NCBI GenBank assembly: GCA_018136815.1 | Contig: CM030939.1 | Span: 186,001 to 250,000 of the forward strand | Direction: 5' to 3' | Length of the DNA: 64,000 bases | DNA from: Isochrysis galbana | Lineage: Eukaryota; Haptophyta; Isochrysidales; Isochrysidaceae | Shown: piece after piece, positions 31,627-41,390 of the stretch | Layout: every line of letters starts with the position of its first letter | Position numbering within the stretch: the first letter of the stretch is position 1 | Translations under genes and position numbers: made by a program | The notes under the pieces: model-generated | The model's input: only the letters and a program-made list of their open reading frames with translations | The model's database searches: none | What the model was told of the DNA's origin: nothing

Positions 31627-33022
31627 CTACTGTATTCTCGCAATGTTACAGCCGTTTTTCTAGCAATCCTATCAGACCCATAGTTGGTAATGGTGCCACA
31701 TCTTGAGCGATGTGGAGCGGCCCAACCCGAGGGTAAAAAAACAAAAACAACGCGATTTTAAGGTGGCGTCGCCACGGCGAGGAGGGGGAGGGCGGCGCGC
31801 GAAGCCGCCCAGCCCCTCCAGCTGCCATGGGGCCTGACGGCTGTGGATGGCAGCTGCACGACCCGTGCGGCTGGCGGAGTGATCAGTGGGTACGTGGCCT
31901 CCGCCGATGGCGCGCATGGCCCAGCTGCGCACCCGCCTCACAGAAGCGGGGTGGGGTCGGGCAAGGGCGCTCGTATGGGGCTGCGCAAGGCGTTTGGCAG
32001 GGCATGGGGTCGAGAGGGGCGCTGCCAGAGGGAGAAGGGCGGTCGGTCCATTGAAAAGGGGTCAAAAGGCGGCTCTTTCGCCGGAAGGGCGCCCGCCTGC
32101 ACGGCCCTCAGAGTTCGTGGCTGCCGTGTGCGACTTTGCCTGGCACGTCTCCGCACCTGGACCTGCGATCGGTCATGAGGGTATGACGGCCGCTTGATGC
32201 GGCTGTGCGTGGCGCGTGAATAGCGGGAGGCCTCTTGGGTATATGGGCCGGCGGCCCACGGCTGCTTCCGGCCGTGCGGGCGCACAAAGCCTGGCGCGAA
32301 ACTCGAATGGCGTATGTGTGTGGTCGGCTCGCTAAGTGCAAGGGCACCGGTGCCGCAATTGAGTCTTTAAAGTGGGGGGACATAATTTTGTGCGTGTGCA
32401 TAGGTGTCCGTCTGGCTCTCAGACCATGTTGGGGAGCCAGCTGCAACAAAATTAGGGGACATGCAATTCACCTGGCCATGCATTCGGGGCGCGTGTCGCG
32501 GGTATGCAGACAAGTGTGCTATCCGGGGTGCTCGATTTATAGTTGATGTAACTGGGTCAATTCCGGTGCAATGTGCCTTCACTCCGTTCTGGATGGACCA
32601 CCAATTTGGATTGTAGACCGGTCGAAACAATTTCCAGTACTCAAAATTTTTTTAGCATCATTCCCCTTACTCTTACTCCAACTCCTCCACACAGCTCAAT
32701 TCCGACAACACTTCAGATTCCGGATCTGAGCAATCGCAATGGCCCATCGGGTCACTATGAGGGGGCGGACTAACACTGGCAGGAGGCTGCCGATCTGCAC
32801 TCCCAGGGACGGCTGCTTCGTCCTTCTCCTGCACAATGCGCACTTGCCGAAAATACAACCAAACCTGAGGTTGCACCCTCTGAGAAGGGGGTGGGAGACT
32901 GTGGTTTCGTCTATCCTGTGGCATGGCTCGTATCATTCCTGTTCTCGCGAGTCCTTCTCATTAGTCCATCCGTGATATTCTCCGGTTTGTAGTGTTGAGG
33001 TTCTAACTAAATCCTGTTATTT
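31627..33022. other. Spacer; nothing convincing
   Basis: 31650-31760 is the AT-rich 3' flank of the PDK gene. 31780-32240 is GC-rich with overlapping ORFs on both strands that look like chance frames. 32350-32640 has short ORFs on both strands and no recognisable domain. 32640-33020 is ordinary mixed sequence. Confidence 0.5.
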
Positions 33023-33235
33023 TTAGGTTATATTTCTTATGTCTAGCCCTCTCGCCGCCTGCAAGAGGTCGTCAGAGATTTGTAGATTAAAGTCTTTGTC
33101 CACCTTGTAGAGAGGGCTTATCAATTTCCTAATGTGTTTGTTGCTCGGGGCGTGTAGCGCCAATGCGCGTTTCCTCGGTCTCAATCTCAAGCCGGACATC
33201 AAGCTGGTAATCATGGGCGGTAAGTGAGCGCGCAC
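33023..33235 (-). pseudogene. Repeated ORF fragment (HAPSNKHIRKLISPLY)
   Basis: Better copy of the peptide at 24626-24792: LHAPSNKHIRKLISPLYKVD, then FNLQISDDLLQAARGLDIRN and a stop. About 70 codons are open. It is probably the C-terminal end of a multicopy element ORF. Function unknown. Confidence 0.5.
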
Positions 33236-33450
33236 ATTGCCGATTGGACGTCGCCGATGCTTAGGTTGGTCGTCGAGTCGATCACCAATGGAGTATCGGG
33301 AGGACCCAGACGCTCATCCTCGACCGCAACCGGATCCGCAGAGCTTTCGGCTGTCGTCGGTGGACCTCTCGTGCAACCCGATTGGCGTGGAGAGCCAGCC
33401 AATGCTCTCACAGCTGAGGAAGCTCAAGGTGCAAGTCACCCGGCTATGAT
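33236..33450 (+). pseudogene. Possible leucine-rich-repeat scrap
   Basis: One frame reads SSVDLSCNPIGVESQPMLSQ, then LRKLKVQVTRL and a stop; this has the LxLSxNxIG spacing of a single LRR unit. Neighbouring frames carry ADWTSPMLRL-like pieces, so any original ORF is frameshifted. One unit is too little for a firm call. Confidence 0.3.
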
Positions 33451-33479
33451 CACGAGGCGCGGAGGGAGGGGGGTCAAGG

Positions 33480-33623
33480 TCAAACACCCTAGTAATTATA
33501 ATGTGTATGTATGCGGGTGTATAATTTCTCCCTTATTCGGGAGGCAAAGGAGGAAGGGGAGTCAAACACCCTCGTAATTATAATGTGTATGTATGCGGGT
33601 GTATAATTTCTCCCTTATTGGGG
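33480..33623 (+). repeat. 82-bp tandem duplication
   Basis: A 62-bp block beginning TCAAACACCCTAGTAATTAT starts at 33480 and again at 33562, nearly identical (AG to CG near the start, CGGG to GGGG at the end). They are separated by a 20-bp purine-rich spacer. Confidence 0.9.
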
Positions 33624-33654
33624 TGGTGCACTGGGACTTTTGATGGCCCGCACC

Positions 33655-33840
33655 TTGACCTTGAGGGAAAGGAGAGCCCAAATGAAGGCAAGCCGCCTCG
33701 CACGCACCTGCTCGGCCTCCGATGGCGGGCGCGGTCGCTTCGACAGCGACTGCTCCATGGGGGCTGGCGAGCCGCCCTCGGCGGGGGGGCCTGGAGGAGA
33801 GGAGGGGAGCGGCGGCGCGCTCCATGGCAACTGACTATAA
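33655..33840 (-). repeat. Repeated gene-start-like fragment (partner at 61345-61500)
   Basis: On the minus strand from 33825 one frame begins MERAAAPLLSSR; an overlapping frame encodes PPAEGGSPAPMEQSLSKRPR. The plus strand at 61345-61500 encodes PPAEGGPPAPMDQSLAKRPR, the same phrase with conservative changes. Two dispersed, protein-conserved copies suggest pieces of one multicopy gene or element. Confidence 0.5.
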
Positions 33841-33884
33841 CTGTAAAGTTATTTGAGTAGCGGTACTAGTACTGCGGTACTATA

Positions 33885-34390
33885 CTAATGCTAATAAAAA
33901 TCCTAGTTGGGCTGTAAGCACTGATATTAGTACTGATGCATTAGTATTAGCTCCCCAGCCAGGAGCTGATATACTGATGTTAGTCCCTAGTCCCTAGGCT
34001 GCCAGTTAAAAAATAAGACTAAAAACAAAACTCCGGAGCGGGAACGAGCCCCCGCGAACAAGCACAGAGGCGCGCCCGCCCGCTCCCTCCCCCCCCATCT
34101 CCTGCTAGCTGCCCACCCCCCACCACCTTGGCCTCTTGGCCTCTTCACATGCATCTGCGCAACTCCTGCTCTCTGTTTGTTTGCGCTGCCCTCCCCTTTG
34201 CGCGCGCGCCACGCGCTGCACGCTGAACACCCCCCAGTAAGTATAAGTATAATAATAGCGATACTAGAAGTTGTAATAGTGTTTAGTGGTGTAAGCTGAG
34301 ATGCAAGTACTGATGTAAGTATAAGCTCAAAACCACCGTAAGCTTACGGCGACTGACAGCCCAACTACCAACTAGGATAAAAATAAATCG
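33885..34390. mobile_element. Short AT-richer element with inverted ends (MITE-like)
   Basis: The left end (33880-33912) has TAATGCTAATAAAAATCCTAGTTGGGCTG; the right end (34356-34410) carries its inverse with a small insertion (CAGCCCAACT...CAACTAGGATAAAAAT, later TAATGC). The roughly 500-bp interior has TACTGAT/TTAGTA repeats, no ORF, and a GC-rich centre. Confidence 0.5.
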
Positions 34391-35641
34391 TAAATCGCTA
34401 ATGCTCAATGATATTATTATTATCTCGGGCGCGGGGACGGGCTACCCCTACCCGCAACAGAAACAAACCAGAAGGCCTACTCAGAAACCACGCTTCGAAC
34501 CAGGCCCAGGCCCGCCCAAGGTACAAGGTAGTGTACCCGGACCCCTGAACCCGAAGAAAAAGACAAAGGAACGACGGGGGGAAAGTGATGAGTGCGAGGG
34601 AAGGGACACAAGGGCAGTGTCGGCGGTAAGGTGGAAATTGCCCAGTAGCCAATAGGTGTTAGCACCGAATCTTCGTATGTTTATTATTATTTGTAGTGTC
34701 ATATGTTGTTCACCAATAACTCAATCCAACATCGCCACGGAGCAGCAACACACGCGCGCACAGCAAACAGGACGCACGAGCAAAGAGGACGTTGGAACAT
34801 CGAGCAAGCATCACCGGCAGAGAGGTGTCCTGGTGCTTGACATTCTTCTCCTTATTCCAGAGAAAGCAGACCATGGACGGGTGAACGGATCGTGCACAGT
34901 GCACACAATTGACGGGTACGCCGTACAGATCCATTGGGCTGGGATAGGCAGGCGGTATCGAGAGGTCTTGCATCTTCAGTCGGCAGAGCAAGCGCATGCC
35001 CACGGCGATGCCCACGATTATCCGCGCAGCATGCGTATATCCACCAGCTTGCTTCCTCACTGCCCACGGAGTGCGCAAGCTTCCTCACTGCCCACGGACT
35101 GCGCGGGTTGCGCACGTCAAGATGTACAGTGCGCATGCCATGCGGGGAACAGCGGCAGACAGCGCGACAAAAAAGCTAGCACGATCGAGTAACAGCAAAA
35201 GACAGAGGGGCGCAACGTCGCGTCCGGCTGCGGGAGAGGCGGACGGCGGGAGGGTCCTCCGTAGCGATGAGCCATCCGGACCACACGGGATTCATGGAAG
35301 GGCCACACGGGGCAAGAAGGCGCGATTTGGACTGCTAGGTGCGGCAGCGTCGGAGTAGCGCTCCGGGCATATGTACGTAGCGGCCTGATCCTCGCAAGGG
35401 ACCGGGGCGAGCTCTTTGTCGCAGCGCCCCTCCCATTCACGTGGAGGGAGGGGGGAGGTGTGGAGCGCGGCTGGAGGCTGCGCAGGGTGGCGTTCCAAAG
35501 CTTGCCCGCAGAGAGTACACGACAGGTAGGGTTGGGTTTCGGGTGTGCGTCCGTGTCAAGGGGCACAGAGGTGTCAAGGGAGCCATGGAGAGCATTACAC
35601 AGAGAGGGGCGCATCGGCGAAAAGGAGGGATCGAGCGCCGC
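34391..35641. other. Spacer; nothing convincing
   Basis: 34420-34660 holds short overlapping ORFs on both strands. 35049-35102 has two copies of a 27-bp unit containing CTTCCTCACTGCCCACGGA. 34700-35190 has frames open on both strands without recognisable motifs. 35400-35640 is the 3' flank of the CXXC gene. Confidence 0.5.
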
Positions 35642-36457
35642 TCAGCCGGGGGGCGGTGTCTGGTGTGCAAGCACAGCAGACGCACTTAGGATGTTGAGAG
35701 CACCACGGCATGTCCCGTCAGGGCTTTGCGTTGTGGAAAGGTTGGAGGGCAGGGCAGGCTGCTGCACATCGAGAATGGTGAGCGGCTGCCTTCGTGCATG
35801 ATTGGGGAAGCCCTGAGCCGTGGCGGGGCTCCCGCAGAACAGCTGTTGCTGGTAGTCTGGTGTAAGCTCATATGCACCAAGCCCAGTGGAGCGGGGCTGC
35901 GGCTGTGTCAGCGGCGGCGAGTGCGAGGGCGCAGCCGTGTTGTGCTGGTGTGCGAGGAGGTTGGCGTTGGTGCAGACGCGGGAGATGCACGCTTTCTTTC
36001 GGATCCCGCTTCCTCCAAACTTGGGCTTGTCCAGGCACTCCTTACAGTGGCCACAGTCTGGCGCGCGGCATGCGTCGCACGCACCGCAGCGGTTCGTGCG
36101 CGGTGCAGTCCTGTGAGCGTACGAGCGCGCGGCGGCGAGAAGCGAGGCGGAAGAACGACTCTCTTCCTCTCCTCCAACATCATCTCCTCCCTCCTCGGCC
36201 AAAGAGAGCCGTGGAGGCGAGACAGTGGAGATCTTTGGTGGTGGAGGCGGTGGGGGGCGAGAGAGGGGGAGAGGGCTCTCCTCCTCCTCCTCCTCCTCCT
36301 CCTCCTCTGAGCTCTGGTCGTCCTCGTCGAAGAGGGCGGTATTGTCGGAGTCAAAGGAGCGGTGTGTGTGTGGCTGCGCCTCGCGCTTCAGCTTGGCGTC
36401 CTGCCGGATCCAGAACTGGTCCCACTCGGAGTCGGTCATGAGGTGGCACTCCGGCAT
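35642..36457 (-). CDS. CXXC-type zinc-finger protein
   Basis: 271-residue nuclear protein predicted to bind unmethylated CpG DNA. The start is taken as ATG 36457 (MPECHLMTDSEWDQFWIRQD); the frame is open about 1 kb further upstream, but that part is low-complexity and looks like UTR. An acidic stretch (QSSEEEEEEEEEE, ~residues 50-62) and a Pro-rich segment come first. The CXXC domain (~125-167) reads RCGACDACRAPDCGHCKECL then KFGGSGIRKKACISRVC. All eight zinc cysteines and the KFGG motif linked to CpG recognition (DNMT1, MLL, CFP1) are present. The C-terminal 100 residues are Gln/Pro/Ser-rich without a domain. No methyltransferase, PHD or SET module is attached here, so it may be a stand-alone CpG-island reader. 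No intron is needed. Confidence 0.85.
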   Translation of the reverse strand: MPECHLMTDSEWDQFWIRQDAKLKREAQPHTHRSFDSDNTALFDEDDQSSEEEEEEEEEESPLPLSRPPPPPPPKISTVSPPRLSLAEEGGDDVGGEEESRSSASLLAAARSYAHRTAPRTNRCGACDACRAPDCGHCKECLDKPKFGGSGIRKKACISRVCTNANLLAHQHNTAAPSHSPPLTQPQPRSTGLGAYELTPDYQQQLFCGSPATAQGFPNHARRQPLTILDVQQPALPSNLSTTQSPDGTCRGALNILSASAVLAHQTPPPG

Positions 36458-37640
36458 GGCGGAGCGGTGTATTGCCGTCGAAGGGAGGGTTGTGGGGAGG
36501 GAAGAAAAGGCCCCGTTTTGGAGGAGAAAAGCCCCGAGGGGAAGGTGGGAGAGGGGAGGGTGGCGGGTGGCGGGTGGCCAGGGCAGTGACCGGTTCGCCC
36601 TTTCTGAGAGGGTGGGGAGGGCGGGAGGGAACGTCTCGGTTGGAGAGAAGAAGCTCAGTGAATGGGTGAGAGAATGGAGGGGGGTGTGAGGGGAGGGAGA
36701 GGGTTGGATGGGCGAGAGGGGGGGGAAGGGGGAGGGGGAGGGGGGGCGAGACGAGAAGGGGATCCGGCTGTTGCGGCAAGGCGGAGAGGGGCGCGGGGGG
36801 GCGCGGGGGGGGCGCGGGGGGGGGCTTCTGTGGGCGCCCGGACGGGCCGAGAGAAAGGAGAGGAGGGGGGATCCAGCCGCGGGGGGGGGAAAGGCGGCGA
36901 CCCCTCGCGCGGGGGGGAAGAGGGGGGCGGCCTTCCCCCCGCGCCCCCAAGCGGCCCGCGCCTCGTCAGCCACGCATACCGGCCGCGCCGTTCCTCGAAG
37001 TTTCTGCGCAAGCCTCCGCCCGGCCCCCCGCGCCCCCCGCCCCCCTTCCCCCTCCCCCCCTTCCCCCCGCGGCGCGTATATGAGACCCCGAAACCAAGCC
37101 GTCCAGATCGAGCGAGGCCGCCCGTGGAGTGTCCCTGCCTCGTCTAGATGCAGGCGCGCGCGCGGGGGGGGGGGGGGGAAGGGCGGGCGGCGGCGGCGCG
37201 GGGGGGGGGCCGTCGTCTCTCCTTCATTCCCCACGAAAGGAAGCTCTTCATTCCCACTACTAGAACTACTTCCACCTCTCTCTCTCTCCTCCCGGACTTG
37301 GCGGCGAGACGGCCGGCCGGTCAGGTTAAACTCTTCAGAAAAGAGAAGGAAGAAGCCGTGGAGAGCAATCGGCCGTGAGAGAGAGAGAGAGAGAGAGGAT
37401 GCTAGGGGAGAGTTGTTGGCAGGCGCGAGACGCCGCCCGTCGTCGGCCGGTCGCCGGAGAGCGAAGAGCGACGACCGGACGGACGGATGGTCGTGGAACC
37501 GTCGCCGCGTTCGCCGCAACCGTTCGCTGCTCGCGAGACCGGCAAGGTGCGAAGATGCACGAGTGCGAGTGGACCGTCGTCCTCATCCTCACATCCTCAC
37601 CCTCACTCTCACTCTCACCCTCGGCCTCTCGAAGATGTTG
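36458..37640. promoter_or_regulatory. CpG- and pyrimidine-rich 5' region of the CXXC gene
   Basis: On the coding (minus) strand this is C-rich with CCCCCC runs, CT simple sequence (37376-37398) and many CpGs. It probably includes promoter and 5' UTR. The long frames in it encode Pro/Arg/Ser low-complexity peptides only. Confidence 0.45.
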
Positions 37641-38146
37641 TAGCCCGGTCACTCACTAGGGGGGTGCGGAGGGCACCATCTCATGTAATGGGCAAACGAA
37701 GGACGAAGGCCTAAATAAGCTTCCTACATGTTCCAATATGGGAGATCCGCAAAGAAACCCGGGGGTCTTCCGGCAAAATTTTCGAAAAATACAAAATACC
37801 CGATTTCAGGCCTAAATACTAAATACCCGATTTCAGGCCTCTGACGAGTGGTAGTTGTAAACCAGCATCTGTTGGGTATTCTAGGTATCCTGATACCCGC
37901 CTCGCCGCTGCTAGGCTGCTAGGGCGCCCATGCCCCCGACATGAACATTAATGCACCATATACTAGCACCATGCACCACATACTTTACACCCAACACGTA
38001 ACATGTAACATGTCTGATGTCTCCAACAGGCCTATTCAAGCCCAATCTCAATCTCCAGTTTCCAGGCTTTACGCTTTTGCTCTTTTTGGCGGATCTGCTC
38101 CACAATCCACAATCTTGAACTGGAGATGATCCATTCTTAGATCTGA
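37641..38146 (+). repeat. Dispersed repeat with CCCGGTCACTCACTA block (partners at 46650-46880 and 54243-54390)
   Basis: 37641-37740 shares CCCGGTCACTCACTA, GGTGCGGAGGGCACCA and AATAAGCT with 54243-54390 (same strand) and, inverted, with 46650-46880. 37770-37850 has two AAATACCCGATTTCAGGCCT units. 37940-38146 is ordinary AT-richer sequence. Confidence 0.65.
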
Positions 38147-38160
38147 GAACTGAGAATCGT

Positions 38161-39079
38161 CAACTAAGTTTATACTTAGTTCGCCCATGCATGGGGGGGC
38201 ACGAGCCCCCCCCCCCCTCTCCACTCCTCCCTTGCCATGGGGGAGGAACCACATATGCTCCTTGCACGCCTGATGGCTTGCCAGGAGCCAGGAACCCACT
38301 GCCCTGGTGACACCCACTCTCCACTCTCTCAGTGGCAGGCTCGCCTGCCTCGCGCATCCTGGCCTTTCGTGGCCAGCCCATCGCTCAAACCCCCCGCTCC
38401 CCCCCTGTTCGACAGGCAGACAGGTGCAGAGTGAGAGAGTGAGGGCCCCTGAGGCCCAGGCTCGCCTACCTCGCGCATCCTGGCCTGTCGTGGCCAGCCC
38501 ATCGCTCCAATCCCCCCTCCCCCTGTTTGACAGGCAGACAGGTGCAGAGTGGGGGGCCCTGAGGCCCAGGAGCGCCAGCGAGGGAGAGGCAGGGGAGACC
38601 AGGACCCAGCCCTAGCCTCCTCTGCCCCCTGAGCTGGCCTCCAGGAGCCTCCAGGGGTCGTCTGAGGCAGCTGCAGGCCTGTCATAGGTCATAGGCGCGC
38701 CATCGCGCGTGCCTGCAGGAGAGGGGAGAGAGAGCGCGGAGAAGGGGGTGGGCGGAGCGAGGGCTCCGACCACCGAAAAATATGTAAGTCCCGCACCTGT
38801 TTACAAGAGAAGTTGGGACTGAGGACGCCGCCAGCCCGGTAGGCATAGGAGGAAGGGGGAACGGATCACCGGGGAAGGGGGGGGGGGGGGGGCACCGATC
38901 ATATCCAAGCCCTTTTCCCCTATCCCCCTAGTAGTGCACGGGGGGAGTCGCCTGATGGCGGGGGGGAAAGGGCCGGGAGAGTGGGGGTGTAGAAAGTTTT
39001 GCTGCGTGAGTAGTAGAAAGTAGAGGGTCCACGGCCGTGTGTGCGGTGAGACTATTACTACTAAGAAGTTTAATTAATA
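38161..39079 (-). mobile_element. R1 element, copy B (minus orientation, with target-like direct repeats)
   Basis: Starts with the hairpin AACTAAGTTTATACTTAGTT (38162-38181) and runs to the CACCGCAC-type end beside TTAATTAA. Flanks are a 14-bp imperfect direct repeat: GAACTGAGAATCGT (38147-38160) and GATCTGAGAATCAT (39080-39093). It is longer than copies D and E because an internal unit (TCGCCT..CTCGCGCATCCTGGCC..., 38338-38420 and 38460-38535) is duplicated. No ORF of substance. Confidence 0.8.
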
Positions 39080-39096
39080 GATCTGAGAATCATGAG

Positions 39097-39379
39097 GAGA
39101 AACCTTAAACCTTTTAATAGTCTCACCGCACACGCGGCCGTGGACCCTCTACTTCCTACTCACGTAGGAAACTTTCTACACCCCCACGTCCCCGGCCCTT
39201 CTCCCCCCGCCATAAGGCGACTCCCCCCGTGCACTACTAGGGGGATAGGGGTGAAGGACTTAGACTTAGATATGGTCCGGTGGCCCGCGCCCCCCCCCGG
39301 TGATCATTCCCCCCCTTCCTCCTGTGTCTCCGAGTGGGCGGCGGTCTCAGCCCCGACTTATCTTGTAAACAGGTGCGGG
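39097..39379 (+). mobile_element. R1 element, copy C (5' part only, fused to the CXC ORF)
   Basis: Matches the first 280 bases of copy E closely (CTCACCGCACACGCGGCCGT to AAACAGGTGCGGGA), then the R1 sequence stops and the CXC ORF begins. With copy B it forms a head-to-head inverted repeat of roughly 60-70 bp per arm (about 39000-39070 against 39105-39175). Confidence 0.8.
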
Positions 39380-40303
39380 ATGGAGGCTGGAGTTGCAGCG
39401 GTCGAGGAGTGTTTGTTGCACGTGTTCAACGTGCACGAAGGCCAAGGCCCCTTCACAGGTGAGGACCGTCGGTGCAGATTTCACGACATGCCATACGAGT
39501 CGAAGCACTACATCACATGTCCGGACTTGCAGCAGGCTCTCCTTGCCTATGTCAAGAAGTCCATCTACGACCATCGCGAAGCCATCTTTACCGCGAAGGG
39601 CGCCGTCACTCAGAATAGTTCTGAAAGGGTGGGGAGTGTGTGTTTGTTGTATCGTGGCAAGGGTTTGAATATGGATGGTGTGCACTACGCAGCCGCCACT
39701 GATTGTGGCTTGCTACATGTTAACGGCACCGTGCTGGAAGTGTTCAGGAGTGTGTTGCTGAAAGCCAAGATAGTTGACCCAGAGTTGGACGCATATGGCA
39801 GTTGGCAGGAAGATGTGTGCCGCCAGCTGGGGCTGCACGTGTCCGACGAACAGCGCGGTCAGTGGCAGGTGGATGCGCAGCGGCGCGCCGCGCGAAGCCT
39901 TGCGCGGCGCGAGGAGGCGTACAAGAGAAAGCGCGCAGTAGCGCGCCGCAAGCAGAAGGAGAAGCGGAACCAGGAGCGCAAGACGACGTCAAAGCAGCAC
40001 ACCTACAAGGAGAAGAAGGTGGAGTGTGACGAGAGGCAGGATGGGGGAGACGGTCAGGGGGGTCAGGGCAAAAATGGATGCGCGGGGGCTTGCACATGCT
40101 CTGTGAACGCCAAATGTGCGAATGCGGCGTGTCCGTGTGTTCGTGCAAAGGTGCCTTGTTCACCTCTATGCCACAGTGGGCGCCCCGCCTCTAGGTGTGT
40201 ACGTTGTGCAGTTGAGGTCGCTTTGGGAGCGCAGGCAAAGGAAGATGTGTGCTCAAGTAGTGAATCGGAAGCTGAGTCAGTGTGTAGCTGCATGCAAGAC
40301 TGA
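39380..40303 (+). CDS. Protein with C-terminal CXC-type cysteine cluster, probably transposon-derived
   Basis: 307 residues from ATG 39380; the same frame is open back to 39092 through the R1 copy, but that part is repeat sequence. The N-terminal region (residues 1-140) looks globular, with RFHDMPYESKHYITCPD, FTAKGAVTQNSSERVGSVCL and YRGKG. A strongly basic Arg/Lys-rich segment follows (AARSLARREEAYKRKRAVAR). The end has a CXC-like cluster: CAGACTCSVNAKCANAACPC then VPCSPLCHSG. CXC cysteine runs of this form occur in Tesmin/TSO1 proteins and beside some DDE transposases. No DDE triad is visible, so it may be the C-terminal part of a transposase or a domesticated derivative. Its junction with R1 is the strongest hint of mobility. 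Confidence 0.5.
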   Translation: MEAGVAAVEECLLHVFNVHEGQGPFTGEDRRCRFHDMPYESKHYITCPDLQQALLAYVKKSIYDHREAIFTAKGAVTQNSSERVGSVCLLYRGKGLNMDGVHYAAATDCGLLHVNGTVLEVFRSVLLKAKIVDPELDAYGSWQEDVCRQLGLHVSDEQRGQWQVDAQRRAARSLARREEAYKRKRAVARRKQKEKRNQERKTTSKQHTYKEKKVECDERQDGGDGQGGQGKNGCAGACTCSVNAKCANAACPCVRAKVPCSPLCHSGRPASRCVRCAVEVALGAQAKEDVCSSSESEAESVCSCMQD

Positions 40304-41390
40304 GTTATGATATGATGGGTTGGCTTATGCGGTAGTATGTTCGTTAACTTTCCAATGCTCACCGATGACCTACGTCCTACGTCGCCCCCCGCCCATTCCG
40401 GCTTAATTTCGGGCGTGCAACGGGGCGCCTCGCCGACCTTGTGCTACGGAGGGCTTGCACAACAATACAACATGACTTCTAGTACCTCAAAATCCTTCAC
40501 TTTCAAAGTTGACCCGCCCCTTCTGCTGTGCGAGCGCAAACAAAAAGAGTACTCAACAATTGTGTCCCGCAGTGCCAGCGGTGGCGGCGAGACGGCGAAA
40601 AATACAAAAATTGAGGTATTGGAACCGTGGGGATATTGTTAGACAATCTCTTCTTACTCAAATTTCAAACAAGCACGCGCACAACGAAAGGAATTAAGGC
40701 CCACAATCAGCCCCCTCCTCAACCCTACGCTTGCGCGTCTTGGGTGATTCGGTTGACTCGCGAAAACCAACCTCAGACGCTCCATACAATGCCTGAAGTT
40801 TTGTCTCCACATACCCGGGGAGCATGCTCCTGCGTCACTTCTTCGTCTGCACCAGCGCCCTCACCATCCCGGTGCGAGCGCACCAGCGCTTCTCCCGGCT
40901 ACCCATCTCCTTTGCATACATTTCCTCCGCGTAGGGGTGCTCCCCGCCAGGCACGCCACGTCTGCGCGTCGGCCTCCAGCTGAACGCCCTGAAGCAAATC
41001 GCGCGTGCACATGAGGGGATCGCCTCCTGCGCCGCAGCAGCCGCTTCCCGCGCCCCCTCCTCGTCCTAAGCGTCACGCACAGCAGTGCTGTGGTGGACGC
41101 CCGCTTGCCGCGCTGCACCTGCATCACGCGCAGCGGCTCGCGAGTCGCCTCGGGCGGCGTGTCGGCCAACAAGGCGCAGCCAGGCACCACTCCAGTGTTC
41201 AAACCCTGCGGGTCGCCGAACACCCACAGCCCAAACATGAGTGTGGTAGCCTGCAGGGCCGGGCTGGTGCCGGCGGGTGGGCGGACGCCACCTGCCGCGC
41301 ACGTACCAGAAAAAAAACCTTAAGAACCACCTTAAAAACCCTCGATTTACAACTTTCCCCTTTTCTTTTCCCCTTTCGTCCGGCGACTCG
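40304..41390. other. Spacer with an unassigned minus-strand ORF
   Basis: 40861-41238 (-) begins MFGLWVFGDPQGLNTGVVPG and continues CALLADTPPEATREPLRVMQ, which reads like genuine protein, then turns into Arg-rich sequence. Neighbouring frames contain RAWRG and EHPYAEEMYAKEMGSREKRW pieces, so a spliced or frameshifted gene on the minus strand is possible. 41330-41390 leads into the coiled-coil gene. Family not recognised. Confidence 0.35.
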
